A stretch of 34,454 bases of DNA from Verrucomicrobiaceae bacterium (lineage in GTDB: Bacteria; Verrucomicrobiota; Verrucomicrobiia; Verrucomicrobiales; DEV007), in assembly GCA_012719225.1 (NCBI GenBank), contig JAAYAT010000046.1:1-34454 (forward strand), in the 5' to 3' direction. The notes under the pieces were generated by a model. The model was given only the letters and a program-made list of their open reading frames with translations. It ran no database searches and was not told the origin of the DNA. Of this stretch, positions 26,634 to 34,454 are shown one piece after another (within the stretch, counting starts at the first letter, position 1; every line of letters starts with the position of its first letter). The translations under genes were made by a program, and so were the position numbers.

Positions 26634-27605
26634 ATGGCGGTGCAGTATCGTGACTATTATGAAACCCTCGGAGTCGACAAAACGGCTTCGCAGGATGAGA
26701 TCAAAAAGGCTTTTAAAAAGCTCGCGCGCAAGTATCACCCCGACGTCGCGAAAGACCTCCCCGACGCGGAAGACCGCTTCAAGTCGGTGAACGAAGCCTA
26801 CGAAGTCCTCGGCGATCCCGAAAAGCGGAAAAAATACGACACCCTCGGGGCGAACTGGGAGCACGGGGCCGAATACCCCTCCGGCGGAAGTTACTCCGGT
26901 TTCCCCGGCGGCGGCGACTACGAATTCAACTTCGGCGGCAGCACTGGTTTCAGTGATTTTTTCGAGAGCTTTTTCGGCGGACGCGCCGGAGGCGGCGGGG
27001 CCAGCCCCTTCGGCGGCTACGGCGGAGCGCCGCGCGGACACTCGACCCGCCCGCGCGAGGGCGCGGACATCGAGGCCGACCTGCTCGTTCGCATCGAGGA
27101 GATCATGCACGGCTCGACCCGCGAGGTCCGGTTGGCCCGCCCCTCGGCGGACGGACGTCCCGGCAAAGAGACGACCATCCGCGTCAAAATCCCCCGGGGC
27201 ATCGGCGAAGGGCAGAAAATCCGCTGCGCCGGTCTGGGATACCCCGGGATCAACGGCGGCCCCGACGGCGATCTCTACATGAGAGTCCGGCTGGAGCGGC
27301 ATCCCCTCTACAAGCCCGATGGCCGCGACCTCGACAGCGATCTCGTTCTCGCGCCCTGGGAATTTGTCCTCGGCGCCAGCGCCACCATTCCGACCCCGCA
27401 TGGCGACGTCAAAATGACGGTCAAACCCGGCAGCCAACCCGGCGGCAAACTGCGTCTGCGCGGCAAGGGGCTGCCCAAGGGCCAAGGGGAGTTCGGCGAT
27501 CTCTACGTGACCCTCGTGGTCGAATTCCCCGAGTCGGTCGGCGACGCGGAAAAGGAATTGTGGCAAGACCTCGCCGAGAAAAGCACCTTCCGCCCGCGCG
27601 GATAG
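26634..27605 (+). CDS. DnaJ/CbpA-type J-domain co-chaperone without zinc finger
   Basis: J domain [36 protein letters not shown] region, DnaJ C-terminal domains; no CxxCxGxG repeats. Confidence 0.93.
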   Translation: MAVQYRDYYETLGVDKTASQDEIKKAFKKLARKYHPDVAKDLPDAEDRFKSVNEAYEVLGDPEKRKKYDTLGANWEHGAEYPSGGSYSGFPGGGDYEFNFGGSTGFSDFFESFFGGRAGGGGASPFGGYGGAPRGHSTRPREGADIEADLLVRIEEIMHGSTREVRLARPSADGRPGKETTIRVKIPRGIGEGQKIRCAGLGYPGINGGPDGDLYMRVRLERHPLYKPDGRDLDSDLVLAPWEFVLGASATIPTPHGDVKMTVKPGSQPGGKLRLRGKGLPKGQGEFGDLYVTLVVEFPESVGDAEKELWQDLAEKSTFRPRG

Positions 27606-27619
27606 GACCTGGCGAGGAG

Positions 27620-27637
27620 GGAACATTGGCATGTTCC
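27620..27637. terminator. Perfect 7-bp stem (GGAACAT TGGC ATGTTCC) between convergent genes
   Basis: Direct reading; no U-tract, so not a classic intrinsic terminator. Confidence 0.45.
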
Positions 27638-27656
27638 TCTACTCCAGTCACGCATC

Positions 27657-27702
27657 GCTAAATCGCTAACAGCTAAACAGCTACCCGCTAACCCGCTCCC
27701 CC
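27657..27702. repeat. Period 7/8-nt degenerate tandem array GCTAAATC-GCTAACA-GCTAAACA-GCTACCC-GCTAACCC-GCTCCCC
   Basis: GCT occurs at 27657, 27665, 27672, 27680, 27687, 27695 (spacing 8,7,8,7,8). Confidence 0.85.
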
Positions 27703-30339
27703 AACCACTTCCAAAATCTCCACCGGGGTGTGGGCCGAGAGCAGGGCTTCGCGTTTTTCGCGGTCGTTGACGAGTTTGGCGATTTGGCTCAGCAGGGACA
27801 GGTGGGTCCCGGACTGGCTCAGCGGAGTCACGAGGAGGAAAAAGAGGCGCACGGTTTCGTGCTCCATTTCGGAGTAATCGACTCCCTCGTGGGAGGAACC
27901 GATCACCACCAGGGGAGCATACAATCCCTCGCAACGGGCGTGGGGCAGGGCGATGCCGTTGCCCAGGTCGGTGGAGATTTCCGCCTCCCGCGCGAGAACC
28001 AACTCGGCGAGGTCGGCGCTGGTGAGCCCTTCCGGCAGACGGGCCGGTGACACCGCCGCGGCCAGTTCGTGGATGACCTCCTCCCGCGTGGTCGCTTGCA
28101 AGGACATGACGATGCCGCCCCGCATCACGGAGTCGGAGAGGCGCACCGGTTTGGGTTTGACCTTGGCTTTGGCGAAATCCCCTTCGACGCGGCTGAGGAG
28201 GTGTCCCCGTGTGAGGATCCCGAAGGGCACCTTGGAGTCCCCGACGTAGCAGATCGGGTCGCGCCACTCGCACATGCGGGCGAAGACGAGTCCCACCTTT
28301 TCGTCCGGCTTGAAGGAGCGAATCGGTTTGATCAAGGAAGTCCAGTCCGTGCCCGAAAAGTTGGTGAAATCCTCTCCCGCCACATACCCCACCGGCTGCA
28401 ACTGCTCGGGGTCGCATACGGGGTACATGGAGAACAGTCCGTCGGCCATCACCTCGAGAGCGGTGGCGAGGTCCATCGCGGTGGAGAGCGTTTTCACATT
28501 CGGCCAGGGAACCATGACATCCTGCACCCGAAGCGCCCGAAGGTCGGGGTAGGTCTCGATGGCCAGTTGAAAGCGGATTTCCTCCAGTTTGGTTCGGGCG
28601 AGCTCGCGATGCACGCCGGTGTCGGCGAGGACGAGACGGGCCAGCGCCACGGCGGCCTCGGCTTCTTCAAACACGGCCGAAGTCACTCCGTGCTGCTCCA
28701 GTTCCTCCCGCTCGCGCAGGTAGCGCGCCCGCACCACGATGAGGATGTTTTCATTGAGATTCCGGGCGGCGGTGATGATGGCGGCGCGATGGGCCATGTC
28801 CGGCAGGGTCACGACGAGATGGGAGGCGTTTTTGATTCCGGCCTCTTCGAGGACGCGTTCGTTGGAGGCGTCGCCGAAGACCGCGCTCTTCCCGAGGGCC
28901 TTGAGGGAGGAGACGGTGTCCATGTTCATGTCGATGATCGTGGCGGAGATCCCGGCGTCTTCGATGACCCGATGCACCGTGCGACCGACCGGCCCGTAGC
29001 CGATGATCATGGCGTAGGGCCCCTTGGGGACGGGGGCACCATGGGAGGCCCCGCTTTCTGGAAAATCGGGAGTCGCGGCGGCGGCGCGGCGCTCGGCACG
29101 ACGGTTGAGCCATTTCCACAAGGCGGGCTTTCGCTGCAGCCACGATTCGATGCGCGGCACCTGCCGGAAAAGGAGGGGGTTCAGGGTGATGGAGATGATC
29201 GCCGAGGCGACCAGCATGTTGTGGCCCGCGTCGGGCATCAGCCCGTGCTGCCTGGCAAGCTCCGAAAGGATGAAGGAAAATTCCCCGATCTGGGCGAGGG
29301 CAAGAGCCACGGTGAGGGCGGTGCGCACGGAGTATCCCAGCACCGCCACGATGAGGAGGGCCGCGATCGGTTTTACCAGCAGGATCACTCCCAGCGCGGC
29401 AAGGACCATGAGGGGTTGTTCGAGGAGAAATCTCGGATCAAAGAGCATCCCCACCGAGACGAAAAACAAGACAGCGAAGGCATCGCGCATGGGGAGCGCG
29501 TCGGCCGCGACCTGATTGGCGACGGGAGACTGCGCCACCACCATGCCCGCGAGGAAGGCCCCCAGCGCCATGGAGGCGCCGAAAAAGAAATACGAGGCGG
29601 CCGCCACCGCGATGGAAAAAACCAGCACGGTGAGGGTGAACAGCTCGCGGGAGCGCAGCCGCGCCACCTTCACCAAAATGCGGGGAACGACCCGCGCGCC
29701 CGCCCACAACACCACCAGCACGAGGACGGTGAGTTTGACCATGGCCACCCCCAGAGTCCACCAGAGGGGGCCGCTTTCCTCCGCTCCGTGGCCCGCACCG
29801 GCGACCTCCGCAGAAGGCCCGCCGTCACCGAGGACGGGAATGACGACGAGGAGGATGACGGTGAAAATGTCCTCCACGATGAGCCAACCCACCGCGACGT
29901 GGCCCTCGGGGGTGTTCAGGGCGTTGGCGTCGAGGAGCACGCGGATCAGCACGACGGTGCTCGCCACCGCCATGGCCATGCCGATGACCACTCCGGTCGA
30001 ATAGGGCATGCCGAAAGAATGGAAGAGGACCATGGCCGCGAGCGTGGCCATGATGCTTTGCCCCACCGCCCCGGGAATGGCGACATTTCGCACCGCGATG
30101 AGATCCTTGAGGTGGAAATGCAGACCCACCCCGAACATCAGGAGGATCACCCCGACCTCGGCCAACTGGGTCGCGATCCCGATGTCCCCGACGAATCCGG
30201 GGGTGTAGGGACCGATGAGGACTCCGGCGATGAGGTAGCCCACGATGGGCGAGAGCCGCATCCACTGGGTGAGCAGACCGAGCAGCCAGGCGGCGGTGAA
30301 TCCGGCGGCGACGGTGGATATCAGGGTCAGGTCGTGCAT
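27688..30339 (-). CDS. CPA2/Kef-type cation:proton antiporter fused to TrkA-N (RCK), CBS-like pair and PTS EIIA (Ntr/Fru-type) domain
   Basis: Start MHDLTLISTVAAGFTAAWLLGLLTQWMRLSPIVGYLIAGVLIGP; RCK AMIIGYGPVGRTVHRVIEDAGISATIIDMN; CBS-like QDVMVPWPNVKTLS; EIIA LGNGIALPHARCEGL. Confidence 0.92.
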   Translation of the reverse strand: MHDLTLISTVAAGFTAAWLLGLLTQWMRLSPIVGYLIAGVLIGPYTPGFVGDIGIATQLAEVGVILLMFGVGLHFHLKDLIAVRNVAIPGAVGQSIMATLAAMVLFHSFGMPYSTGVVIGMAMAVASTVVLIRVLLDANALNTPEGHVAVGWLIVEDIFTVILLVVIPVLGDGGPSAEVAGAGHGAEESGPLWWTLGVAMVKLTVLVLVVLWAGARVVPRILVKVARLRSRELFTLTVLVFSIAVAAASYFFFGASMALGAFLAGMVVAQSPVANQVAADALPMRDAFAVLFFVSVGMLFDPRFLLEQPLMVLAALGVILLVKPIAALLIVAVLGYSVRTALTVALALAQIGEFSFILSELARQHGLMPDAGHNMLVASAIISITLNPLLFRQVPRIESWLQRKPALWKWLNRRAERRAAAATPDFPESGASHGAPVPKGPYAMIIGYGPVGRTVHRVIEDAGISATIIDMNMDTVSSLKALGKSAVFGDASNERVLEEAGIKNASHLVVTLPDMAHRAAIITAARNLNENILIVVRARYLREREELEQHGVTSAVFEEAEAAVALARLVLADTGVHRELARTKLEEIRFQLAIETYPDLRALRVQDVMVPWPNVKTLSTAMDLATALEVMADGLFSMYPVCDPEQLQPVGYVAGEDFTNFSGTDWTSLIKPIRSFKPDEKVGLVFARMCEWRDPICYVGDSKVPFGILTRGHLLSRVEGDFAKAKVKPKPVRLSDSVMRGGIVMSLQATTREEVIHELAAAVSPARLPEGLTSADLAELVLAREAEISTDLGNGIALPHARCEGLYAPLVVIGSSHEGVDYSEMEHETVRLFFLLVTPLSQSGTHLSLLSQIAKLVNDREKREALLSAHTPVEILEVVGGAG

Positions 30340-30465
30340 GGATGGGTTAGGAAATTCAGACTCCGGCCCGACCGCAACCTGCGTCGGAACGCTGCACCGC
30401 ACCCCCCGGGCCTGTCAAGAAAATCACTACACCCGCTCTGTATTTCTCCGCCGTGCCGACGCGCC

Positions 30466-31986
30466 TCACTCCCACTCGATGCTGGCGGGCGGCTTGGTCG
30501 AGATGTCGTAGAGGACGCGGTTGACGCCGGAGACTTCGTTGAGGATGCGATTCGAGATTTCTCCGAGGAGTTCGTAGGGAAGATGGACCCATTCGGCGGT
30601 CATGGCGTCTTCGCTGGTAACCGCGCGGATGCTCAGGGCATACTCGTAACTGCGCTCATCGCCTTTGACTCCGACCGTCTTCGTCGGGATGAGAGCGGCG
30701 TAGGCCTGCCAGACGGAGTCGTACCAGTGGCGCTCGCGGAGCAGGTCGATGTAGATTTTATCGGCCTGCTGGATGATGGCGATCTTTTCAGGAGTGACCT
30801 CGCCGGGGCAACGCACCGCGAGGCCGGGGCCGGGAAAAGGATGGCGTCCAACGACGCGCTCGGGCAGACCGAGGACCCGTCCGAGTTCGCGGACCTCATC
30901 TTTGAAAAGGGTGTCGAGGGGTTCGATGACACGCCCCTCTTTTTTCAACTGCATGATCTGGTCGACCCTGTTGTGGTGGGTCTTGATCGTCGAGGCGCTG
31001 GAGCCGCTCGTGGCGCTCTCGATGACATCGGGATAGAGGGTGCCCTGAGCGAGCAACTCGACCTCGGAACCCACCGCGTCGAAGAAGACCTCGACGAAGA
31101 TACGCCCGATGATGCGGCGCTTTTCCTCGGGGTCCGTCACTCCCACGAGAGCGGAGAGAAACCGCTCGGAGGCGTCTATGGTCTCGATCTCTATCCCGAC
31201 TTCCGCGAAGATCGCCTGTACCTCGGCGGCCTCGTTGAGACGGAGCAGACCGGTGTCGACGAAGATGTTGCGCGTGTCCACTTCGGCCTCGTGGAGGAGG
31301 GCCGCGAGGACGGAGGAATCCACCCCGCCCGAGACCCCGCAGACGACCCGGCGTCCCGCCACCTCGGCCTGAACGCGCTCGATGAGTTCGTCTTTGAAAG
31401 AAGCGATCCGGAAAGGCGGCAAATCTTCGGCGAGGGAGAGGAAATTTTTCAAAATCCCGCTGCCCTCCTTGGTGTGGGAGACTTCGGGATGAAACTGGAT
31501 TCCGAAGAAGCGCTCGTTCCATTTCAGGGCCACGGGGATGCCGTCGAGGTTCCGCCCGATCACCTCGCATCCCGCGGGAAGGGTGCTGACGGTGTCGGAG
31601 TGGCTCATCCAGATCTGGGAATGCCCTTTCAGCCCGTTGAAAATGCCGTCCACTCCTGATTCGATCATGAGCGTGGCCGGACCGTACTCGCGGGTGTTGC
31701 CGGGGGCGACCTCGCCGCCGAACTTGCGGTTGAGAAGCTGCATCCCGTAGCAGACCCCGAGCACGGGGACGCCCAGCCCGACGAGATAATCGAAGTCGAT
31801 GTCCGGCGCGCCGGGTTCGAGCGTCGAGCGCGGCCCGCCCGAGAGGATCACCGCGGCGGGGTTGCCCGTCTCGCGCAATTCCGAGGGCTGGTAAAGCCGC
31901 GAGAAATAGCCCAATTCCCTGATCCGGCGAACGATCAGTTGGGTGTACTGGGAACCGAAATCGATGACGGCGATGGGGTGTTCCAT
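30466..31986 (-). CDS. guaA: GMP synthase (glutamine-hydrolysing)
   Basis: GATase VLGVCYGMQLLNRKFGG, FHPEVSHT; PP-loop VVCGVSGGVDSSVLAALLHEA; 506 aa. Confidence 0.97.
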   Translation of the reverse strand: MEHPIAVIDFGSQYTQLIVRRIRELGYFSRLYQPSELRETGNPAAVILSGGPRSTLEPGAPDIDFDYLVGLGVPVLGVCYGMQLLNRKFGGEVAPGNTREYGPATLMIESGVDGIFNGLKGHSQIWMSHSDTVSTLPAGCEVIGRNLDGIPVALKWNERFFGIQFHPEVSHTKEGSGILKNFLSLAEDLPPFRIASFKDELIERVQAEVAGRRVVCGVSGGVDSSVLAALLHEAEVDTRNIFVDTGLLRLNEAAEVQAIFAEVGIEIETIDASERFLSALVGVTDPEEKRRIIGRIFVEVFFDAVGSEVELLAQGTLYPDVIESATSGSSASTIKTHHNRVDQIMQLKKEGRVIEPLDTLFKDEVRELGRVLGLPERVVGRHPFPGPGLAVRCPGEVTPEKIAIIQQADKIYIDLLRERHWYDSVWQAYAALIPTKTVGVKGDERSYEYALSIRAVTSEDAMTAEWVHLPYELLGEISNRILNEVSGVNRVLYDISTKPPASIEWE

Positions 31987-31992
31987 TTATAG

Positions 31993-32053
31993 GAGGAAAG
32001 GAGGAAAGTAGGAAAGTAGGAAAGTAGGAAAGGAGTAGAGTAGTAGAGTAGGG
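31993..32053. repeat. Octamer tandem array, consensus KAGGAAAG (GAGGAAAG x2, TAGGAAAG x3, GAGTAGAG, TAGTAGAG, TAGGG)
   Basis: All units in strict 8-bp phase; occupies nearly the whole 69-bp guaB-guaA spacer. Confidence 0.95.
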
Positions 32054-32055
32054 CG

Positions 32056-33510
32056 TCAGCTGGCGGGCTGGTAGTTGACCGGCTCCTCGGTGATGGTGAT
32101 GTCGTGCGCGTGGCTCTCTTTGAGACCTCCGCTGGTGATGCGGACGAAGGTGGCGCGCTCTCTCAGCTCGTTGAGATTTTCCGCCCCGACGTAGCCCATC
32201 CCGCTGCGCAGCCCACCGAGGAGCTGGAAGACGGTGTCGGAGAGCGGTCCGCGGTAGGGCACCCTCGCCTCGACGCCTTCGGCGACGAGTTTGCCCGAAG
32301 AATTCTGGCCGTAGCGGTCTCCCGAACCCTTGCGCATCGCCTTGAGGGAACCCATCCCGCGGTATTCCTTCCAGGTCCGACCCTGGTAGTTGACGATCTC
32401 ACCGGGACTCTCGCGGCAGCCGGCCAGGAGAGAGCCCAGCATGACGATATCGGCCCCGACGGCCATGGCTTTGACGACATCCCCCGAGTAGCGGATGCCC
32501 CCGTCAGCGATGAGCGGGATCCCTTTTTTCCGACAGACCACCGAGACGTTCTGGATCGCACTGAACTGCGGCAGGCCCACTCCGGCGATGACGCGGGTGG
32601 TGCAGATCGAGCCGGGTCCGACCCCGACCTTGACGGCGGAGGCCCCGGCGGAGATGAGATCGGCAGCGCCCTCGGCGGTGACGACATTGCCGGCGACGAC
32701 GGGAGTGGAAAATTCACCGCGCAGTTTTTCAATGACCGAGAGAACCCGCTCGGTGTGCCCGGTCGCGGCGTCGATGAATACCGCGTCGGCCCCGGCTTCG
32801 ATAACTCCCTTGGCCCGTTCAAAAAAGTCCCCCCCCACCCCGATCGCCGCGCCGACGCGGAGACGACCGGTCTGGTCCTTGGCCGAGTTCAGGAACATGT
32901 CCTTTTTTTCGATGTCCTGGGCGGTGATGAGACCGGCGAGGCGACCGTCCGGATCGATCAGAGGCAGTTTTTCGATGCGATTCTGATGGAGAATGCGGCG
33001 GGCTTCGTCGAGCCCGGTCTCCACGGGCGCGGTGACGAGACGCTCGCGCGGGGTCATCGCGGAGGAAACCGGTGCCGAGTCGTCTTCGATGAACCAGATG
33101 TCGCGGCTCGTGACCATGCCGACGAGAATGCCGTCGCCGTCGACCACGGGAAAACCGTTGACCCCTTTTTCCTCCATGATCTCCTGGAGCCGGGCGAGGG
33201 AGATGTCGGCGGTGGTGGTGAAAGGATCGACAATGACGGTGTTCTCCGAGCGTTTCACCCTCGCGACCATGTCGGCCTGGTCGCCGATGGGCATGTTGCG
33301 GTGGATCACCCCGAGACCGCCTTCGCGGGCCAGGGCGATGGCGAGGCTGTCCTCGGTGACCGTGTCCATCGCCGAGGAAATGATGGGGATATTGAGCGGA
33401 ATATCGGCGGCGAGGCGCGTCGAGACATCCACTTCGGCAGGCAGAACCGCGCTGCGCTGCGGGATTAAAAGAACATCGTCAAAACTGAGACCGAGAGGAA
33501 GATCACCCAT
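32056..33510 (-). CDS. guaB: Inosine-5'-monophosphate dehydrogenase with CBS pair
   Basis: [17 protein letters not shown], catalytic loop [28 protein letters not shown] flap; CBS domains in the middle. Confidence 0.97.
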   Translation of the reverse strand: MGDLPLGLSFDDVLLIPQRSAVLPAEVDVSTRLAADIPLNIPIISSAMDTVTEDSLAIALAREGGLGVIHRNMPIGDQADMVARVKRSENTVIVDPFTTTADISLARLQEIMEEKGVNGFPVVDGDGILVGMVTSRDIWFIEDDSAPVSSAMTPRERLVTAPVETGLDEARRILHQNRIEKLPLIDPDGRLAGLITAQDIEKKDMFLNSAKDQTGRLRVGAAIGVGGDFFERAKGVIEAGADAVFIDAATGHTERVLSVIEKLRGEFSTPVVAGNVVTAEGAADLISAGASAVKVGVGPGSICTTRVIAGVGLPQFSAIQNVSVVCRKKGIPLIADGGIRYSGDVVKAMAVGADIVMLGSLLAGCRESPGEIVNYQGRTWKEYRGMGSLKAMRKGSGDRYGQNSSGKLVAEGVEARVPYRGPLSDTVFQLLGGLRSGMGYVGAENLNELRERATFVRITSGGLKESHAHDITITEEPVNYQPAS

Positions 33511-33628
33511 AGATAATATTTAGGAGGGACTACCGCACGATCAAGCGAAAGTTTTCGGGAAATGCAGGGCGGGAGGAACGCGAACGGGACAAAGAGGCGG
33601 CGGCGGAACCGACGCTCCCGCGTCCGCT

Positions 33629-34454
33629 CTACCCGATCCTCCCGGTCCATCGGTGGCTCTCCTGGAGCCGTTCGCCGGTGAGCTTCATGACGCCGCCGGG
33701 GAAAATCTCAAGGAGCGCGTAGCCGTTGTTCTCCACTCCGGCCCCCTCGACCATGGCCCGGAGGGTGGTGTAATGGATCCCGCCGAGTTCGCGCCGGTCG
33801 TTCTTGTGGCTGTGTCCCTGGAACACCCCGAGAACCTTGCCCGAGCCTTCGAGAAGATCGCGGATCGCGGCGGCGTTTTTGACCCCGTGATTGTCTTCCA
33901 CATCGAGACGTTGGTGAACGAAAACCACGACCGGACCCGTCGCCGCCGTCAGATCCCCACGGAGCCACTCCACTTCGGCGGGAGGGAGATTCGAGTCGGT
34001 CCACACAAAATTTTTCCTCTCGTAGGCGACGCCATCCGACCGGAAGCAGGCGTCGAGAACGATGAAATGGACGCCGCCGCGGTCGAAGGAATAATACGAA
34101 GCGGCCTGACCGACCTCACCGAGAAATTCGCTTTTTGTCAGCGTATCGACACAGTGGTTGCCGAGAACGCAATGCCGCTCCGAGGCGAGGGAGGTGAACT
34201 CTCGGTGGATGCGCTGGAGATACCCCTTTTCCACCTCGACGGAATCCGCCGCGTCGATCAGGTCGCCGAGTTCGACGACGAAATCGACATCGCTCCGGGC
34301 GAAAAAGGTGCCCGCCTCGGCAATCTTGAGCAGGGTATCGCGGTAGTGGCGGGACCCGCGCGGGTCCTTGTCGGCGTAGTGGAGATCGGTGATCAGTCCT
34401 ATCCTGACAAGCGCCTCGTCCGCGGCGAAGAGAGGCGCGGCGAGAAGGCCCGAA
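33629..34454 (-). CDS. Secreted calcineurin-like metallophosphoesterase, 5' end outside the window
   Basis: The ORF track starts at an internal GTG (34234). My translation of the minus strand to the window edge stays open: ...GLLAAPLFAADEALVRIGLITDLHYADKDPRGSRHYRDTLLKIAEAGTFFARSDVDFVVELGDLIDAADSVE|VEKGYLQ..., adding motifs DxH and GDxxD upstream of GNH and GHSH. Confidence 0.9.
   Translation of the reverse strand, partial: SGLLAAPLFAADEALVRIGLITDLHYADKDPRGSRHYRDTLLKIAEAGTFFARSDVDFVVELGDLIDAADSVEVEKGYLQRIHREFTSLASERHCVLGNHCVDTLTKSEFLGEVGQAASYYSFDRGGVHFIVLDACFRSDGVAYERKNFVWTDSNLPPAEVEWLRGDLTAATGPVVVFVHQRLDVEDNHGVKNAAAIRDLLEGSGKVLGVFQGHSHKNDRRELGGIHYTTLRAMVEGAGVENNGYALLEIFPGGVMKLTGERLQESHRWTGRIG

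Noticed and set aside
30340-30465. TTGACA on the minus strand upstream of the antiporter gene
   Set aside because: Perfect -35-like hexamer but no acceptable -10 at 16-18 bp.
28069-31659. 1196-aa plus-strand ORF spanning the antiporter and guaA
   Set aside because: Antisense to two well-supported genes; composition is typical of a reverse-complement frame with no domain motif.
33465-33650. 61-aa ORF upstream of guaB on the minus strand
   Set aside because: Runs into guaB in a different frame, no RBS and no similarity; likely spurious.
1-34454. CRISPR arrays, tRNA/rRNA genes, transposase or phage genes
   Set aside because: None seen by eye; no spaced direct repeats of CRISPR size, no cloverleaf-like sequence, no transposase/integrase motifs in the ORFs. 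A tRNAscan/Infernal run would be needed to exclude small RNAs.

Overview
GC-rich bacterial chromosomal window. Gene content and style (Rex, OGG1-like glycosylase, Reg_prop hybrid kinase, TonB/ExbBD) would fit a Verrucomicrobiota-like genome, but the taxonomy is inference only. I support about 21 protein-coding genes: a pseudo-hydrolase-like secreted protein, def, exbD, exbB, tonB-like, ogg-like and rex (minus-strand block); a sugar nucleotidyltransferase; a parvulin PPIase; a giant hybrid histidine kinase with 14 Reg_prop repeats; an ABM monooxygenase; a coiled-coil membrane protein; an OMF-MFP-RND / SulP / MFP-RND transport cluster; a CbpA-type J protein; an antiporter-RCK-CBS-EIIA fusion; guaA, guaB; and a metallophosphoesterase running off the right edge. 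No tRNA, rRNA, CRISPR or transposon was seen. The most interesting non-coding signals are two short-period (7-8 nt) tandem arrays. One fills the guaB-guaA spacer and gives a 67-nt G-free, pyrimidine-rich guaA leader. The other lies in the dnaJ/antiporter convergent spacer. Both look like periodic Rho-utilisation (rut)-type sequences in the sense of a flanking gene. That is a hypothesis, not a demonstration.
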